A DNA stretch of 64,000 bases from Zoroaster sp. YZ-2022 (GCA_029582265.1 CM055828.1:32895263-32959262); one strand, 5' to 3'; positions 43,484-53,052 are shown, numbered from the stretch's first letter. The notes: generated by a model from the letters alone, not told the origin. Numbers and translations: made by a program.

Positions 43484-44164
43484 ATGCTATGGTCCCACAG
43501 AGATTTCGACTCTCTCGATCGTGTTTCGTCAAGATTTTTGATTTTTTACAAAAGTTTTTCGAGAAAAGTTGAAAAAGTCTAAAGAGTCTAAAAAAATCGA
43601 AACTGTCGATATTTGTCGATATTTGTCGAGATTTGTCGAAAAAAAAAAACATTAATCGAAAATTATTAAACCTGACCAATATTTTTCGATGAAGTTTCGA
43701 TCAAATTTATTGAAATTTTGTCGAAATTTTATCGAAACTGTCGAAAATGAAATCGAAATAGTCTTAACAGTCTAAAAGTTCAAAAAACAGTCGAAATAAA
43801 TCTAAACTGTCTAAATAGTCTAAACAATCGTAACAGTCGAAATAAATCGACACATTTGTCCCAATTTTTTTTTTAAATCGAAAATTAATCCAAAAAAATT
43901 CTAAATCAATCTAAACTGTCTAAACAGTCGAAATTTGTCGAAATGCCAGTCGAAATGATCTAAACAGTCGAAAGTCGTCGAAATAAAATCGAAAATGGAT
44001 CGAAATTGTCGAGAAAATACACCCAAAAAAATTTCTCACGGAAAAAAGATATTTTGTCGATATTTATACGAGATTTTGACGAAATTATTAAAAATAACAA
44101 AAAAACCAAGAATCAAAATATATTTCGACAGAAAGATCGAAATATTCCTGTGGGACCATAGCAT
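43484..44164. mobile_element. TA-flanked element with a TCGAAA-rich interior (element O)
   Basis: TA (43482-43483 and 44165-44166) flanks exact 17-bp inverted ends ATGCTATGGTCCCACAG and CTGTGGGACCATAGCAT. The interior is an irregular run of GTCGAAA, GTCTAAA, ATCGAAA and GTCGATA words on the + strand with no coding potential. The TA duplication suggests Tc1/mariner-type mobility. The TCGAAA simple composition may have grown by slippage. Confidence 0.85.
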
Positions 44165-44684
44165 TACCTGCCCCATATACTATCCTGAATGGGGACCTGA
44201 TTACAGCTAGCAATTGCAACCTACAGTTCCAATGGGAATACCAATTGTCCGCAATGGGGAACCCTGAAGTTGAAAATGAAACTTTCTGCCATACTATCTT
44301 GTCAAGATGGTAAGATTGGAACCTACATTTTTTTCTAGTTCCACTGAGTACATGTACATGTACATGTATGTACCACTGATTCTCAGTCAGAAACCCTCTA
44401 ATCAGGATAACCATTCAGCTTACATGTAAGATACATGTACATGTACATGTGTTTAAAAAGGTACAACATTTGTTTTTGGAAACCTACGTTTATTTGAATC
44501 CTCTAGTTTTCTAGAAATATATCACTTTGCTAACCTTGAAAGTTTTATCACAATTTGTTCTCACATTTTTAAGAAAACAACCAAAAATTGTTACATTTCC
44601 CCCCCCTGTTTTACATAAAGTTTCAACTTTCAACAATTCCTGTTTTTTCTTTTAGATGAAACATACTAAAAACTTGCAGGATGA
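44165..44684. other. decayed satellite units and microsatellite
   Basis: 44167-44300 holds decayed 115-bp units (CATACTATC(C/T)TG, CCAATGGGAATACCAATTG). TACATG repeats lie at 44348-44368 and 44423-44452. No gene is present. Confidence 0.5.
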
Positions 44685-44688
44685 TTAA

Positions 44689-45055
44689 CCCTCCTACTGT
44701 TTGACCATTTGAAACCATTCAAAATTTCCACTTACCAAAATGCCCATTGGTTTTGTACACACATGGTGATACCATTTGAACAGTGTTGGTAGCAAGCTTT
44801 ACTACCATTCAAATCCATTCAAATACATAGAGGGTCCATTGATTCACCACTTAGAAGTATCCAAACAAGGTTTTGTATTAGCTGTACTACCATTTGGAAA
44901 GATCCAAACAAGCTTTTGTATTAGCTGACCTACCATTCAAAACCATTTGGGGGAATCAATACTGTACACAGTTATTTCACCATTCAAAACCACAAAAGCG
45001 AATGATTTCAAATGGTGGCTCAACTTGTATGAAAAAGGTACCAGAAGTAGGAGGG
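44689..45055 (+). mobile_element. TTAA-flanked miniature element (family B)
   Basis: TTAA (44685-44688 and 45056-45059) flanks perfect 10-bp inverted ends CCCTCCTACT and AGTAGGAGGG. The body is rich in CCATT(C/T)(A/G)AA words in both orientations (ACCATTTGAAACCATTCAAA). It is non-coding. The copy at 52341-52658 is the same family in opposite orientation. TTAA with CCC..GGG ends fits piggyBac-type miniature elements. Confidence 0.9.
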
Positions 45056-45059
45056 TTAA

Positions 45060-45469
45060 TGCATGTAAATGTACTAACTTAATCATAATCATCAGTCACC
45101 AATCATAATAAGTTTTCAGATGATAATTTTAATTTGATAATCTGGTTATTAACAATGTTGCACCTTCCCATTGAATTGCAGTTAGCATAGTGATGAACTT
45201 ACGTGTACGTATACATTTCTCATGAAAGTGCAAACTCAAACCAAACGTCCTCCAAAATGAAAGGTCATGTTCGGTAAATGTACAAATGATTCAGTTGTAC
45301 TGTACTGTAGTTCCGCGTCATTGATGTTCTCTTCAATTACAGCATCAGTTTTTAGGCCCATGTAAAATTTCAAGGATAAACGAGAGCTCATGTGTTTGTT
45401 AGAACAAACACACGGTGTTCGTGTCAACTTCCGGTTCAATCAAAGTATCATTGATGATGTCAATCATAT
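45060..45469. other. non-coding stretch
   Basis: Unique DNA. Minus frame 45236-45439 has no family signal. No other feature is seen. Confidence 0.35.
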
Positions 45470-45733
45470 GGAGTGTTGTGGCCGAGCGGTCTAGCGCACC
45501 GAACTCAAGTTCTGGCGTTGCCAGCAGCAGGGTGTGGGTTCGAGCCCCGGTCGTGACACTTGTGTCCTTGAGCAAGGTACTTAACCATAATTGCTTCGTC
45601 CTTCGGATGGGACGTAAAGCCGTAGGTCCCGTGTGTTGTGTAATGCACGTAAAAGAATGCGCCTTGAGCACCACTTAGTTGGTGGATACGTGCGCTATAT
45701 AAGTCCACACATTATTATTATTATTATTATTAT
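45470..45733 (+). mobile_element. chimeric tRNA-derived SINE (subfamily 2 head and body, subfamily 1 tail)
   Basis: Head GGAGTGTTGTGGCCGAGCGG and B box GGTTCGAGCCC, then the subfamily-2 body GATGGGACGTAAAGCCGTAG through AATGCACGTAAAAGAA. At 45658 it switches to the subfamily-1 tail (TGCGCCTTGAGCACCACTTA, GCGCTATATAAGTCCACAC, ATT units). ATCATAT flanks it (45463-45469 and 45732-45738), a probable target duplication. Coding-like frames here also occur in the 15631 copy and are shadows. Confidence 0.88.
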
Positions 45734-45739
45734 CATATA

Positions 45740-46017
45740 CTGAACAGGAAAAGAACCGCAAGTCTGAGGTCTTGTCAAGTTTTCAAACAGAAGACAAACC
45801 ATTTTGATTCTAATCACTCATTTAATGAAAAATGCTTTCAATTTGTGAGCTGAAAGTGACTGTTGAAATTGCATTGCAAGATTTTCACATTCAACAGTCA
45901 CTTTCAGCTCACAAATTGAAAGCATTTTTCATTAAATGAGTGATTAGAATCAAAATGGTTTGTCTTCTGTTTGAAAACTTGACAAGACCTCGGACTTGCG
46001 TTTCTTTTGCTGTTCAG
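45740..46017. mobile_element. near-perfect 278-bp palindromic element
   Basis: TA (45738-45739 and 46018-46019) flanks CTGAACAG and CTGTTCAG. The two arms of about 125 bp are almost identical when one is reversed (GAAAGTGACTGTTGAA at 45851-45866 against TTCAACAGTCACTTTC at 45890-45905), with a spacer of about 23 bp. This is a foldback element with TA-type insertion and no coding sequence. A transcript in either direction would form a long double-stranded hairpin. Confidence 0.92.
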
Positions 46018-46104
46018 TATATTTTGCAAAGGTGTATCATCTTTTATTGTAACAATATCAATTTCATATTCGAAAGTCCTATCAATTTTGCTTTAGAATG
46101 TGTT
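46018..46104. other. short non-coding spacer
   Basis: Sequence between the palindrome and the hairpin-ended element. No feature is recognised. Confidence 0.4.
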
Positions 46105-46362
46105 GAATGTGAAATTCCTGTTTGGACCGGAAGTAAAGGTCAGATCAGGTGATTTGAAGGTCATATATACACATGTATGACACAATAAAACTTCCTCACG
46201 ATCATCAAAAAATAACGTTAGTACCTAAGTATGTGTCAAGTTTGAAGGCTCTGTGAACTTTGGAACTATGGTTTTTTTGTTAGATAAGTCTCATCGAGAA
46301 GAAGAAGAAAAAAAACCGAACAATTTCAAGAGGTGTTCGTGCGACAGCACGAACCTCTAATG
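46105..46362 (-). mobile_element. hairpin-ended element with one satellite unit (family Z, minus strand)
   Basis: Reading from the right: palindrome AGGTTCGTGCTGTCGCACGAACACCT region (46331-46356), the GAA/AAG-rich tract (pyrimidine on the minus strand), GTATGTGTCAAGTTTGAAGG (46230-46249), and part of a single 150-bp unit (TTTGGACCGGAAGTAAAGGT). It is therefore a one-unit version of the element at 10283. Confidence 0.65.
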
Positions 46363-46576
46363 CAGGGGTGGGCAACCTTTTTGAATGAATGGGCCAGATA
46401 TAAGGAGTGAAAAATTGACTGGGCCGCACCTAACCAACGACCAAGCAGCTAGCTCGTTTTTTGTGATGATGTAAAATAGATTGATTTTTTTTCTTTTTCT
46501 TGAGACATCTCGCGGGCCGCAAAAAAATCACTGGCGGGCCGCATGTGGCCCGCGGGCCGTAGGTTGCCCACCCCTG
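46363..46576. mobile_element. 214-bp hAT miniature element with perfect target duplication
   Basis: CTCTAATG at 46355-46362 and 46577-46584 flanks inverted ends CAGGGGTGGGCAACC and GGTTGCCCACCCCTG. The interior has GGGCCGC/GCGGCCC-type words. Such ends and an 8-bp duplication are diagnostic of the hAT superfamily. The target lies at the edge of the family-Z copy. Confidence 0.95.
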
Positions 46577-46697
46577 CTCTAATGAATGTTTTTACAGGAA
46601 ATCTGGTGGTACATCATTAGCAGATTATCAAATGAACAAAATAAATGTAAAGGTATAATTGATGTAGGATTTGAGGTTTTTTTACATTGTGGAGATT
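46577..46697. other. flank shared with the 6.26-kb palindrome
   Basis: GATGTAGGATTTGAGG and CATTGTGGAGAT (46663-46695) correspond to GATGTAGAATTTGAGG and CATGGTGGAGAT at 6221-6252, immediately left of the other long palindrome. Both palindromes therefore share the same left border sequence. Confidence 0.6.
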
Positions 46698-47130
46698 AGT
46701 CTTGGTTGAAAACTGTGTTTGTATGTTTTTAATACACGATCTAGCGGCGCTACACGGACGCTACAATCACGAACCACTACCACACACATGAACCGCTATC
46801 AAACACTTCCTAGAATCTCCCCCTGTAAACAGGGGGAAACCACTATGCATGCATCAATTTGCAATGCTAGCGCGGCCCACATTTTTGGTGCGTACGCGCA
46901 TAAACAACAACGGACTGCTGTGAAGTTGTCGATCAGTGAACACGGCAGTCTGTTGTTGTTTATGCGCGTGCGCACCAAAAATGTGGCCGTTTTCGGGGGA
47001 AGATTATACGAAGTTCCCAAGACTGTGTTTGATAGCGGTTCGTGTGTGGTAGCGGTTCGTGATTGTAGCATTCGTGTAGCACCATCGGATCATGTATCAT
47101 AAAATACAAACACAGTTTTGAACCAAGACT
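46698..47130. mobile_element. 433-bp foldback element
   Basis: The ends AGTCTTGGTTGAAAACTGTG and CACAGTTTTGAACCAAGACT are inverted. The arms continue inward through ACCACTACCACACACA / GTGTGTGGTAGCGGTT and CACATTTTTGGTGCG / CGCACCAAAAATGTG, and meet near 46915-46945. The left arm carries extra sequence (CCCCCTGTAAACAGGGGG, itself a hairpin). Frames on both strands across it are shadows. Confidence 0.85.
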
Positions 47131-47220
47131 ACATGTAGGTGGAGATAGAAAAGTATACTTATTGTAAAGTTCGTACAAGTATCAATCTGAGAAATTTTTC
47201 CATCTGAAAATTTCATTTAA

Positions 47221-47504
47221 CCCTCCTACTATACATGTAGCTGCACTTTAGTGGCTAGTAGCCTGCTTTGACTGTTGACCCAAATGTGCACACAGGGGCA
47301 ATTTTGACTGGTTTTTACTGTCATTTTGACCACCACTGAACAATACAAGACAATGCTTTTACCAGTCGAAAACGGTCGACTCATTTTGACCTGTAAATGT
47401 ACTTACTACACGATTTTTAAGTGCACTAGATATACCTTGGCAAGTATATCAACATTTTGACTGAATTTGACCCTTGCAGTCATACATGTACTCATCTAGG
47501 AGGA
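47221..47504 (+). mobile_element. TTAA-flanked element (family D)
   Basis: TTAA (47217-47220 and 47505-47508) flanks CCCTCCTACTATACATGTAG and ATCTAGGAGGA. The body shares CTTTGACTGTTGACCCAAAT and TATACCTTGGCAAGTATATC with 49246, 53885 and 27173. The right TTAA is at the same time the left TTAA of the next element (47509). Confidence 0.85.
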
Positions 47505-47508
47505 TTAA

Positions 47509-47765
47509 CCCTAACCCCCCAGGTATTCTGGCTAGGAACCTTCCTGAATCCACCAAAATCCATCAGTACACTTTTGAAAACATGCCCTTATCTTCAAAAT
47601 GCACCATGCATTTTCATTGATCTTTCATATTCAGCACTTATGGCCTGTACTTCTTGCCAGGTTGTAATTTTGCCCCACTTGAAGAGGTGAAAGTACCAGT
47701 TTCCAACAGTGCTGAATTTTCCCCAAAAAGTGCCCCTTGGAGGATTTTGCAGGATTTGGGATGAG
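47509..47765 (-). mobile_element. CCCTAACC-ended element (family I), far end decayed
   Basis: CCCTAACCCCCCAGGTATTC follows TTAA (47505-47508). The body is the reverse of 40707-41059 (GAACCTTCCTGAATCC, AAAATGCACCATGCATTTTC, CTTCTTGCCAGG) with one copy of the terminal module instead of three. The inner end stops at GCAGGATTTGGGATG without a clear GGTTAGGGTTAA. Confidence 0.75.
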
Positions 47766-49241
47766 AAAAAAAGAAATTGTGGCAGAACTTTAAAAAGTCA
47801 TCCGGCAACATTTTGTTCAACATTAAAGTATTAAACCTAAAACTGTTTTTGGATATTTTCATGGAAAGGTGAGCACCAATTGTGATGAAAGTGTCACAGA
47901 TTGGTTTTATGATATATTTCCTGAAATCCAAAGGGTTGAACTGAATTGTATTCCCAAATATCAGCGTTGCACCTTCCTTTTAAAACTACGCATTGTATTA
48001 CATTCCAAACATTAATGCTTCAGTGAGTGTGTATGCTTCAGTGAGTTAGTAAATGAAACTGAATGACATAAATAAATTGCAATGTCGTAAATATTTTTTG
48101 TCCAATTTCAAATTAACCCCTGATTTCACAAACAAAACAAATACAGCAGGCATTTTTTTAAAACCAAAATTGCAAAAATCAGTAATATTTGTGACAAAAA
48201 ATCTGAACAGTAGGTGGCGCTGTTTGCTTTTCTTACAGCAGCCAACTTTGATTGCTTTTATAAGAAATAACAGCCTTCAGTATCGTGGATGTTTCCTTTT
48301 GTATAAGTACAATGATTGCTTCATTCTTCATGTCTGTCTTATTCATGAATGATTCAGATGTGGCTAATTAACTTAACAATGAGCTCATTTGCATATTAAT
48401 ACAAACCACAAAGAAATCAGTAAAATTGTCTCATGCAGTGAATGTCTGAAATGAACTTCACATGAATAAACAGGCTCTGCAATTTTCTTGCATTTTCAAG
48501 CAAATTAAAAGTGAATAAATTTAGGTTTGAACAGAACAACAGCCATTTCCTGCGGTCAAGCAGTCAAAGTTGACAACAGATTTGTGCTTAGCAAAAACGG
48601 GTTACCAGCCAAATTGGCACATAGTGTACATGTATATTGCCTCTGGCAAGTTCTTACGAGCTAAATATCTCTTACACTACAGTATACATGTGTACTTAGA
48701 TAAATTTGCTCAGCACGGTTTTCTGCTTAGCTTTTCTATGAAATTTGGCCCACATCATGGCCTGTGTTCAGTCTTTTATTGCTTAGCGGCATTTTCTATT
48801 TTCATAGCTTCTCAGTAGTTGTCTAAAAATACACCCAACTCGACTGCATTTCTGCTGTGGTTTTGCTAGCAGCGTCTTCAGTAATCACCACCCCCCCAGA
48901 TCCAGGCATCAGAACCTAAAACCACAGGCTGCCAGTGTGTTTACAGTGCCTGTGTGTTTACAGTAACACAGTCCACTTAGTATTTCAATAGATTGTATTA
49001 CCAAACACAGCCAGTTTAACCTCAGGGGGATCACCAAGTCAAAACCTTGACCTGATTAGGTCACTCAGGGATTGACTTAACAGGAAATAGCAATATACAC
49101 ATGTGTAGGTGCAGTCCAGTGGGTGTAATTAAAAAAATGGGGGGAAAAAAAACGATGTGGGGGATGAGACAAATAGTGATTTAAAGTTAAGGTTTAGGAT
49201 TGGTAAAAAATATAGTAAAATGGTAACATTTAATGGTAACT
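47766..49241. other. non-coding stretch
   Basis: Unique and AT-rich. Frames at 48053-48352 and 48570-48818 have no splice or domain support. A C tract lies at 48891-48897. A TTTACAGTAACACA-like duplicate of GTGTGTTTACAGT lies near 48935-48970. No gene is called. Confidence 0.35.
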
Positions 49242-49493
49242 TTAACCCTCCTACGTGTACTCTAGCTGCGCTTTAGTGGGAAGTTGCTATAGAGGTCAAA
49301 ATCAGTCAACTGCCTGTTTTGACTGTTGACCCAAATGTGCACACAGGGGCATTTTTGACTGGTTTTTACTGTCATTTTGACCACCCTGAACAATACCAGA
49401 CAATGCTTTTACCAGTCAAAAACGGTTGACTCATTTTGACATGTAAATGTACTTACTACACGTAAGGTTTGACAGTGTTTGACTGTTAAGTGC

Positions 49494-50375
49494 ACTAATA
49501 ATAATAATAATAATAATGAACATTAATGAACATTTGTAATGCGCCGGTATCTGTCAAAAGAGATGCTCATGGCGCAGTGACACATCAGTGTAAACAAGAA
49601 AACAAAATACATGGTAGAAGTTAGAACAATGCAATATAAAATTACAAGGAACAATGGTTGTAAAAAAAAAGGCCGACTGGCCCTGGTCAGAATATGCTAG
49701 GCAAAGACGATATTCTGACAACAAGGAAAAACCCTGCATACACAACCATGCAAACAAGGTTGATTTGCAAAAAATGTAAACACCGTAGCGATGCTCTTCA
49801 CATATTAAACAAAAACAAAAGGTATAAATACATCATCATAAAAGTCAATAGTTAAACATAAGTAAATTATACATCAATTTTCATCAAATGAGTTTTGAGA
49901 GCAGTTTTAAATGAAGCAAGAGATGGAGATTGTTTGACATGCTCAGGTAAATCATTCCACAAAGAAGGAGCAGCAGCAGCAAAAGAACGTTTTCCCCAGG
50001 ATCTCTTTGTCAATTTCTTACTCAGAAGAAGTTTATGATGTGATCTCATGAAATCACGATTTGAGTGATACGATTGAAGTAATTCTGATAAATATGATGG
50101 TGACATATCAATGGAAGAGCGGTAAACGTATACATTAAGATTTTGAAAACAATCCTGTCCTTAATCGGGAGCCAATGAAGATCTCGCAGTATTGGTGTAA
50201 TGTGTTCTCTTGGTTTAGTCCGGGTTACAATTCTAGCGGCTATGTTTTGAAGACAAGACAGACGATAAATTTGTGTATCTGGTAGACCATATAAAAGTGA
50301 ATTGCCCATGTTCATGCGGGAGGTGACATACGCATGTACAAATTGTTCCGTAGCCTCTTTAGAAATGTATTTTCT
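49494..50375 (-). mobile_element. 5'-truncated L2/CR1-like LINE end
   Basis: On the minus strand: C-terminal reverse-transcriptase coding remains (about 50372 to 49867), about 350 bp of 3' UTR, and a tail GGCGCATTACAAATGTTCAT ending in (ATT)n (49497-49517). The 5' end is truncated at 50375, inside coding sequence. It sits inside a family-D element with CTA at both junctions. Short microsatellite tails and severe 5' truncation are typical of the L2/CR1 group. Confidence 0.88.
49867..50372 (-). pseudogene. reverse transcriptase C-terminal fragment, frameshifted
   Basis: The remains of the non-LTR retrotransposon RT thumb/C-terminal region read YISKEATEQFVHAYVTSRMN, then GNSLLYGLPD, LQNIAARIVT and ILRDLHWLPIKDRIVFKIL. 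The frame then shifts near 50110, and the continuation is PSYLSELLQ, KRSFAAAAPSLWNDLPEHVK and LASFKTALKTHLM. The 'SLLYGLP..LQ..AAR', 'HWLP...RI.FK' and 'RSF..A.P.LWN.LP' motifs are those of L2/CR1/Jockey-like ends. The catalytic YADD core lies upstream and is absent. The gene is dead: truncated, with at least one frameshift. Confidence 0.93.
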
Positions 50376-50435
50376 AGATATACCTTGGCAAGTATATCAA
50401 CATTTTGACAGATTTTTACCCTTGTAGTAGGAGGG

Positions 50436-50585
50436 TATATAGCTGATTATAGTATAATTGTTCCATGAGGCGCTATCATGTTGAAATTTTCACAGGTTGG
50501 TTGTTATAAATATGAGGGAGTATATGTAAAACATTCCCGTGGAAGCAGTTTATGCAAACCATACCGATGTTGTATCGTTCCATAA
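50436..50585. other. short non-coding spacer
   Basis: It contains ATGTTGAAATTTTCACAGGTTGGT, a piece related to the left flank of the dispersed 59-bp unit. No gene. Confidence 0.4.
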
Positions 50586-51138
50586 AGGGACATTATCGTC
50601 ATGATAATAAGGGCATGGAATCGGAATGCTAGTTTTAGATTACTGTAAAACTGGTAATTTTTCGCGCTCAGCCACCCTACCGACACATTCGCGGGTTGTT
50701 GCTTTCGCGCACGGTAAATATTTGACTTGTAGTACAATGCACACGATGTGGTTGACACGTATTTACCACTTCAAAAGGTGACCTATAATTATAGTGCCGA
50801 AGTCGTGCACCGGCGCTATGCACAATGCTTATAACATGTATGTACATGTAGGTACGTCTTCATTACGGGGCCGGGGGTAGAGGTAAACAAAGAAAATATT
50901 AGTAACTTACCAATCCACCGGGTGGGTAATAAATTTGCGTGTTTTTAAATTCGCGCTGTCTAATCGTTACGCGAAAAGCGCAAAAATAAATGTTGCGCGA
51001 AAATTACCAGTTTTACAGTAACTCGGTGACTGAAAGTAATACCCCACATGATAGGGGTCATATTACCGTTGCTGCTGCATAAATGAGCCAGATTCCATGC
51101 CCTGTTGAAAGTCTGCTCATCGTGACGATATACTCCCT
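50586..51138 (+). mobile_element. TTAA-type miniature element (family K) carrying a nested TA-flanked element
   Basis: The ends AGGGACATTATCGTCATGA and TCATCGTGACGATATACTCCCT are inverted; the right TTAA is at 51139-51142 and the left has decayed to ATAA. The body shares GGGCATGGAATCGGA, GTAATACCCCACATGATA and GTTGCTGCTGCATAAATGAG with 56059-56281. A 376-bp element is inserted after GATTA. Confidence 0.85.
50643..51018. mobile_element. TA-flanked element with long inverted ends, nested in family K
   Basis: TA (50641-50642 and 51019-51020) flanks CTGTAAAACTGGTAATTTTT and AAATTACCAGTTTTACAG; pairing continues into TCGCGC / GCGCGA. The interior is CG-rich near the ends. No coding sequence. Host sequence resumes on either side (TTTTAGAT / ACTCGGTGACTGAAA). 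Confidence 0.9.
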
Positions 51139-51587
51139 TTAAGGACTATTTGGCTTGATTACGAAGAGATGCAAAGATGCATACCCATTTTAGTCAAGGT
51201 GATGTGCATGCATGAATCGTGCGTGATCTGCAGTATGTACTTATCCATGTACAGAAATTTGCTTTATTTATTTACCACACAAGAGTCGCTTAATTTGCAG
51301 CTGAGTGGTAAATTTACTGACAATTTTGTTGCTTAGAAACCTCTTTAAATTCTCATGCCTGTGTGCCTGCTTTAGAGAAAATTTGATCATCTTTAAATGT
51401 TTTATCCTAGCTATTCCTATGGTTACATGTACATGTATGTGTACATGTACATGTACATATACATGTACATGTACACATACATGTACATGTATATGTACAT
51501 GTATGTGTACATCATGTAAATTTGAATGTTAATTTCACCCTGTCTATGAAAATGTACTCTCCCATACCTATTACCATTTTGGATCAG
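51139..51587. other. non-coding stretch with a TACATG microsatellite
   Basis: 51424-51513 is an irregular TACATG/TACACA/TATACA array, palindromic in its core unit. The 40 bases before 51588 contain CTCTCCCATACCTATTACCA, a plausible polypyrimidine tract for the exon that follows. Confidence 0.6.
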
Positions 51588-51676
51588 TCCAGGATGTTCC
51601 ATTGTCAGCAGAGGGATACAATAATGAAACACACCCTGGTGGGGAAACTGATGATTGGTCAGCAGTAGGAAATCAG
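51588..51676 (+). CDS. candidate exon 2 of the uncharacterised + strand gene
   Basis: An AG acceptor (GGATCAG, 51581-51587) precedes TC plus 29 codons that begin QDVPLSAEGYNNETHPGG and end DDWSAVGNQ, followed by the donor CAG|GTGGGT. The island enters in phase 1 and leaves in phase 0, so it can join the 33982 exon (G|TC gives valine) and the 61829 exon. The peptide is acidic and polar, with an NET glycosylation-type site, and is likely disordered. The family is not recognised. The minus strand is also open here but has no splice signals. Confidence 0.5.
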
Positions 51677-52245
51677 GTGGGTGTTTTTTAGTTTTGGCAA
51701 GGAAATTCAGCTCGCCAATCAATTGCTGTCATATTTTACCTTTGCTATAAATGGTACGAGCATTCTCATTACATTATGAAGGTGATGAAAAGAAGGAGCC
51801 ACTTTAAAAAAGGGTAGGGTCTAACATTTGTGAACCAAAGGACAGGGTTATTAACAGTGTAACTATTTAGACTGCTGCTGTATTATTCTCATACGAATGC
51901 ACCATCACTTATATCAATTGTATCAAGGGCCTGTTTATCTAAACATCTGACCAAAATAAAATAAATCTAGCGTTGTCTTCTTCCGCAAATTGTTCATCGT
52001 GTGTTGAAACACAGCAAAAGCAGAGTTTCACGTTTTACTTTAAACACAACATATTCCACACAGATGCACACCCACTCCATTAGAAGAAAACCACTTGTGC
52101 AAATTAACTGAGTTCTTCCTACGCAGGTACATGTATGTCTTGAGGCACAGTGAGTTCAATAAAGGCTGAAAGGGTGGTTCAGTAAAGGCTTTGGTTCTCA
52201 AAAAAGCATAAATTATCACAGCTTTGCATGTACAGGATTACTCAA
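51677..52245. other. candidate intron, non-coding
   Basis: Begins with the donor GTGGGT. No repeat borders and no further coding island are recognised before the family-K element. Confidence 0.4.
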
Positions 52246-52792
52246 AGGAACAATATCGTCACGATCAACAAGGCATGGAATCAGAGTGCTAGTTTTAGAT
52301 TCACTCAGTGACTGAAAATAATACCCTGCACATTAATTAACCCTCCTACTTTTGGTACCTTTTTCATACAAGTTAATGCACCATTTGAAACCATTTGCAT
52401 ATGGTTTTGAATGGTAGGTCAGCTAATACAAAACCTTGTTTGGATCTTTCCAAAAGGTAGTACAGCTAATACAAAACCTTGTTTGGATACTTCTAAGTGG
52501 TGAATCAATGGACCCTCTATGCATTTGAATGGATTTGAATGGTAGTAAAGCTTGCTACCAACACTGTTCAAATGGTATCACCATGTGTGTACAAATCCAA
52601 TGGGCATTTTTGAAAGTGGAAATTTTGAATGGTTTCAAATGGTCTATCAGTAGGAAGGTTAAAAGATCATGTTACCATTGCTGCTGCATAAATGAGTCAG
52701 TAATTTTCAGTCACTGTGTTCATCTTAAACTAGGACACCGATTCCATGCCCCATTGAAAGTCTGCTCTGTCTGATCATGACGAGGTTGTCCC
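52246..52792 (+). mobile_element. family K element split by a family B element
   Basis: The left end AGGAACAATATCGTCACGA and right end TGATCATGACGAGGTTGTCCCA match the family. The interior shares GGCATGGAATCAGAGTGC and GTTACCATTGCTGCTGCATA. It is interrupted at ACATTAA by 52341-52658. Its own TTAA duplication is not preserved. Confidence 0.8.
52341..52658 (-). mobile_element. TTAA-flanked miniature element (family B), nested in family K
   Basis: TTAA (52337-52340 and 52659-52662) flanks CCCTCCTACTTTTGGTACCT and TATCAGTAGGAAGG. In reverse it matches 44689-45055 (ACCATTTGAAACCATTCAAA, GTGTACACACATGGTG-like). Its TTAA target was inside the family-K element. Confidence 0.88.
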
Positions 52793-53048
52793 ATTATTTT
52801 CATAAAGACAGGAATTCCACATTGGAATTAATACAATCAGTCTGAATTCCATTACACTTTTTCTTGATAACAACACAATGAAATAGCCTGAAACTTTCAG
52901 TTTTTTGTTTGTTTTTAATGTTCATGTGTATATCGTGATTCTTATAAAGTATGGATGCATTTACAGACATTCTACTAAAAGCATGTGCTAGCTTCAAAAG
53001 GCATTGCAAAGCATTAATTAACAGGAAATATGTGTGCTTCATCTTGAG
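52793..53048. other. non-coding stretch with a lone 59-bp-type unit
   Basis: CGTGATTCTTATAAAGTATGG, ATGCATTTACAGACATTCTA (52935-52976) is a single reverse-orientation copy of the unit amplified at 38037. It is preceded by AACACAATGAAATAGCCTGAAAC, also present at 35859-35884. No gene is present. Confidence 0.55.
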
Positions 53049-53052
53049 TTAA

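Larger units (their letters stand above)
49246..50435 (+). mobile_element. family D element split by a LINE insertion
   Basis: TTAA (49242-49245) precedes CCCTCCTACGTGTACTC. The right end GTAGTAGGAGGG is followed by TATA where TTAA is expected. Between TTAAGTGCACTA (about 49485-49496) and TAGATATACCTTGGCAAG (50373 on) lies the LINE end. In intact copies (47221, 53885) these two pieces are contiguous (GTGCACTAGATATACCTTGG). Confidence 0.85.

Noticed and set aside
45415..45708. protein-like frames on both strands, similar to that at 15639-15854
   Set aside because: They lie inside tRNA-derived SINEs; similarity between the two loci is repeat homology, not a gene family.
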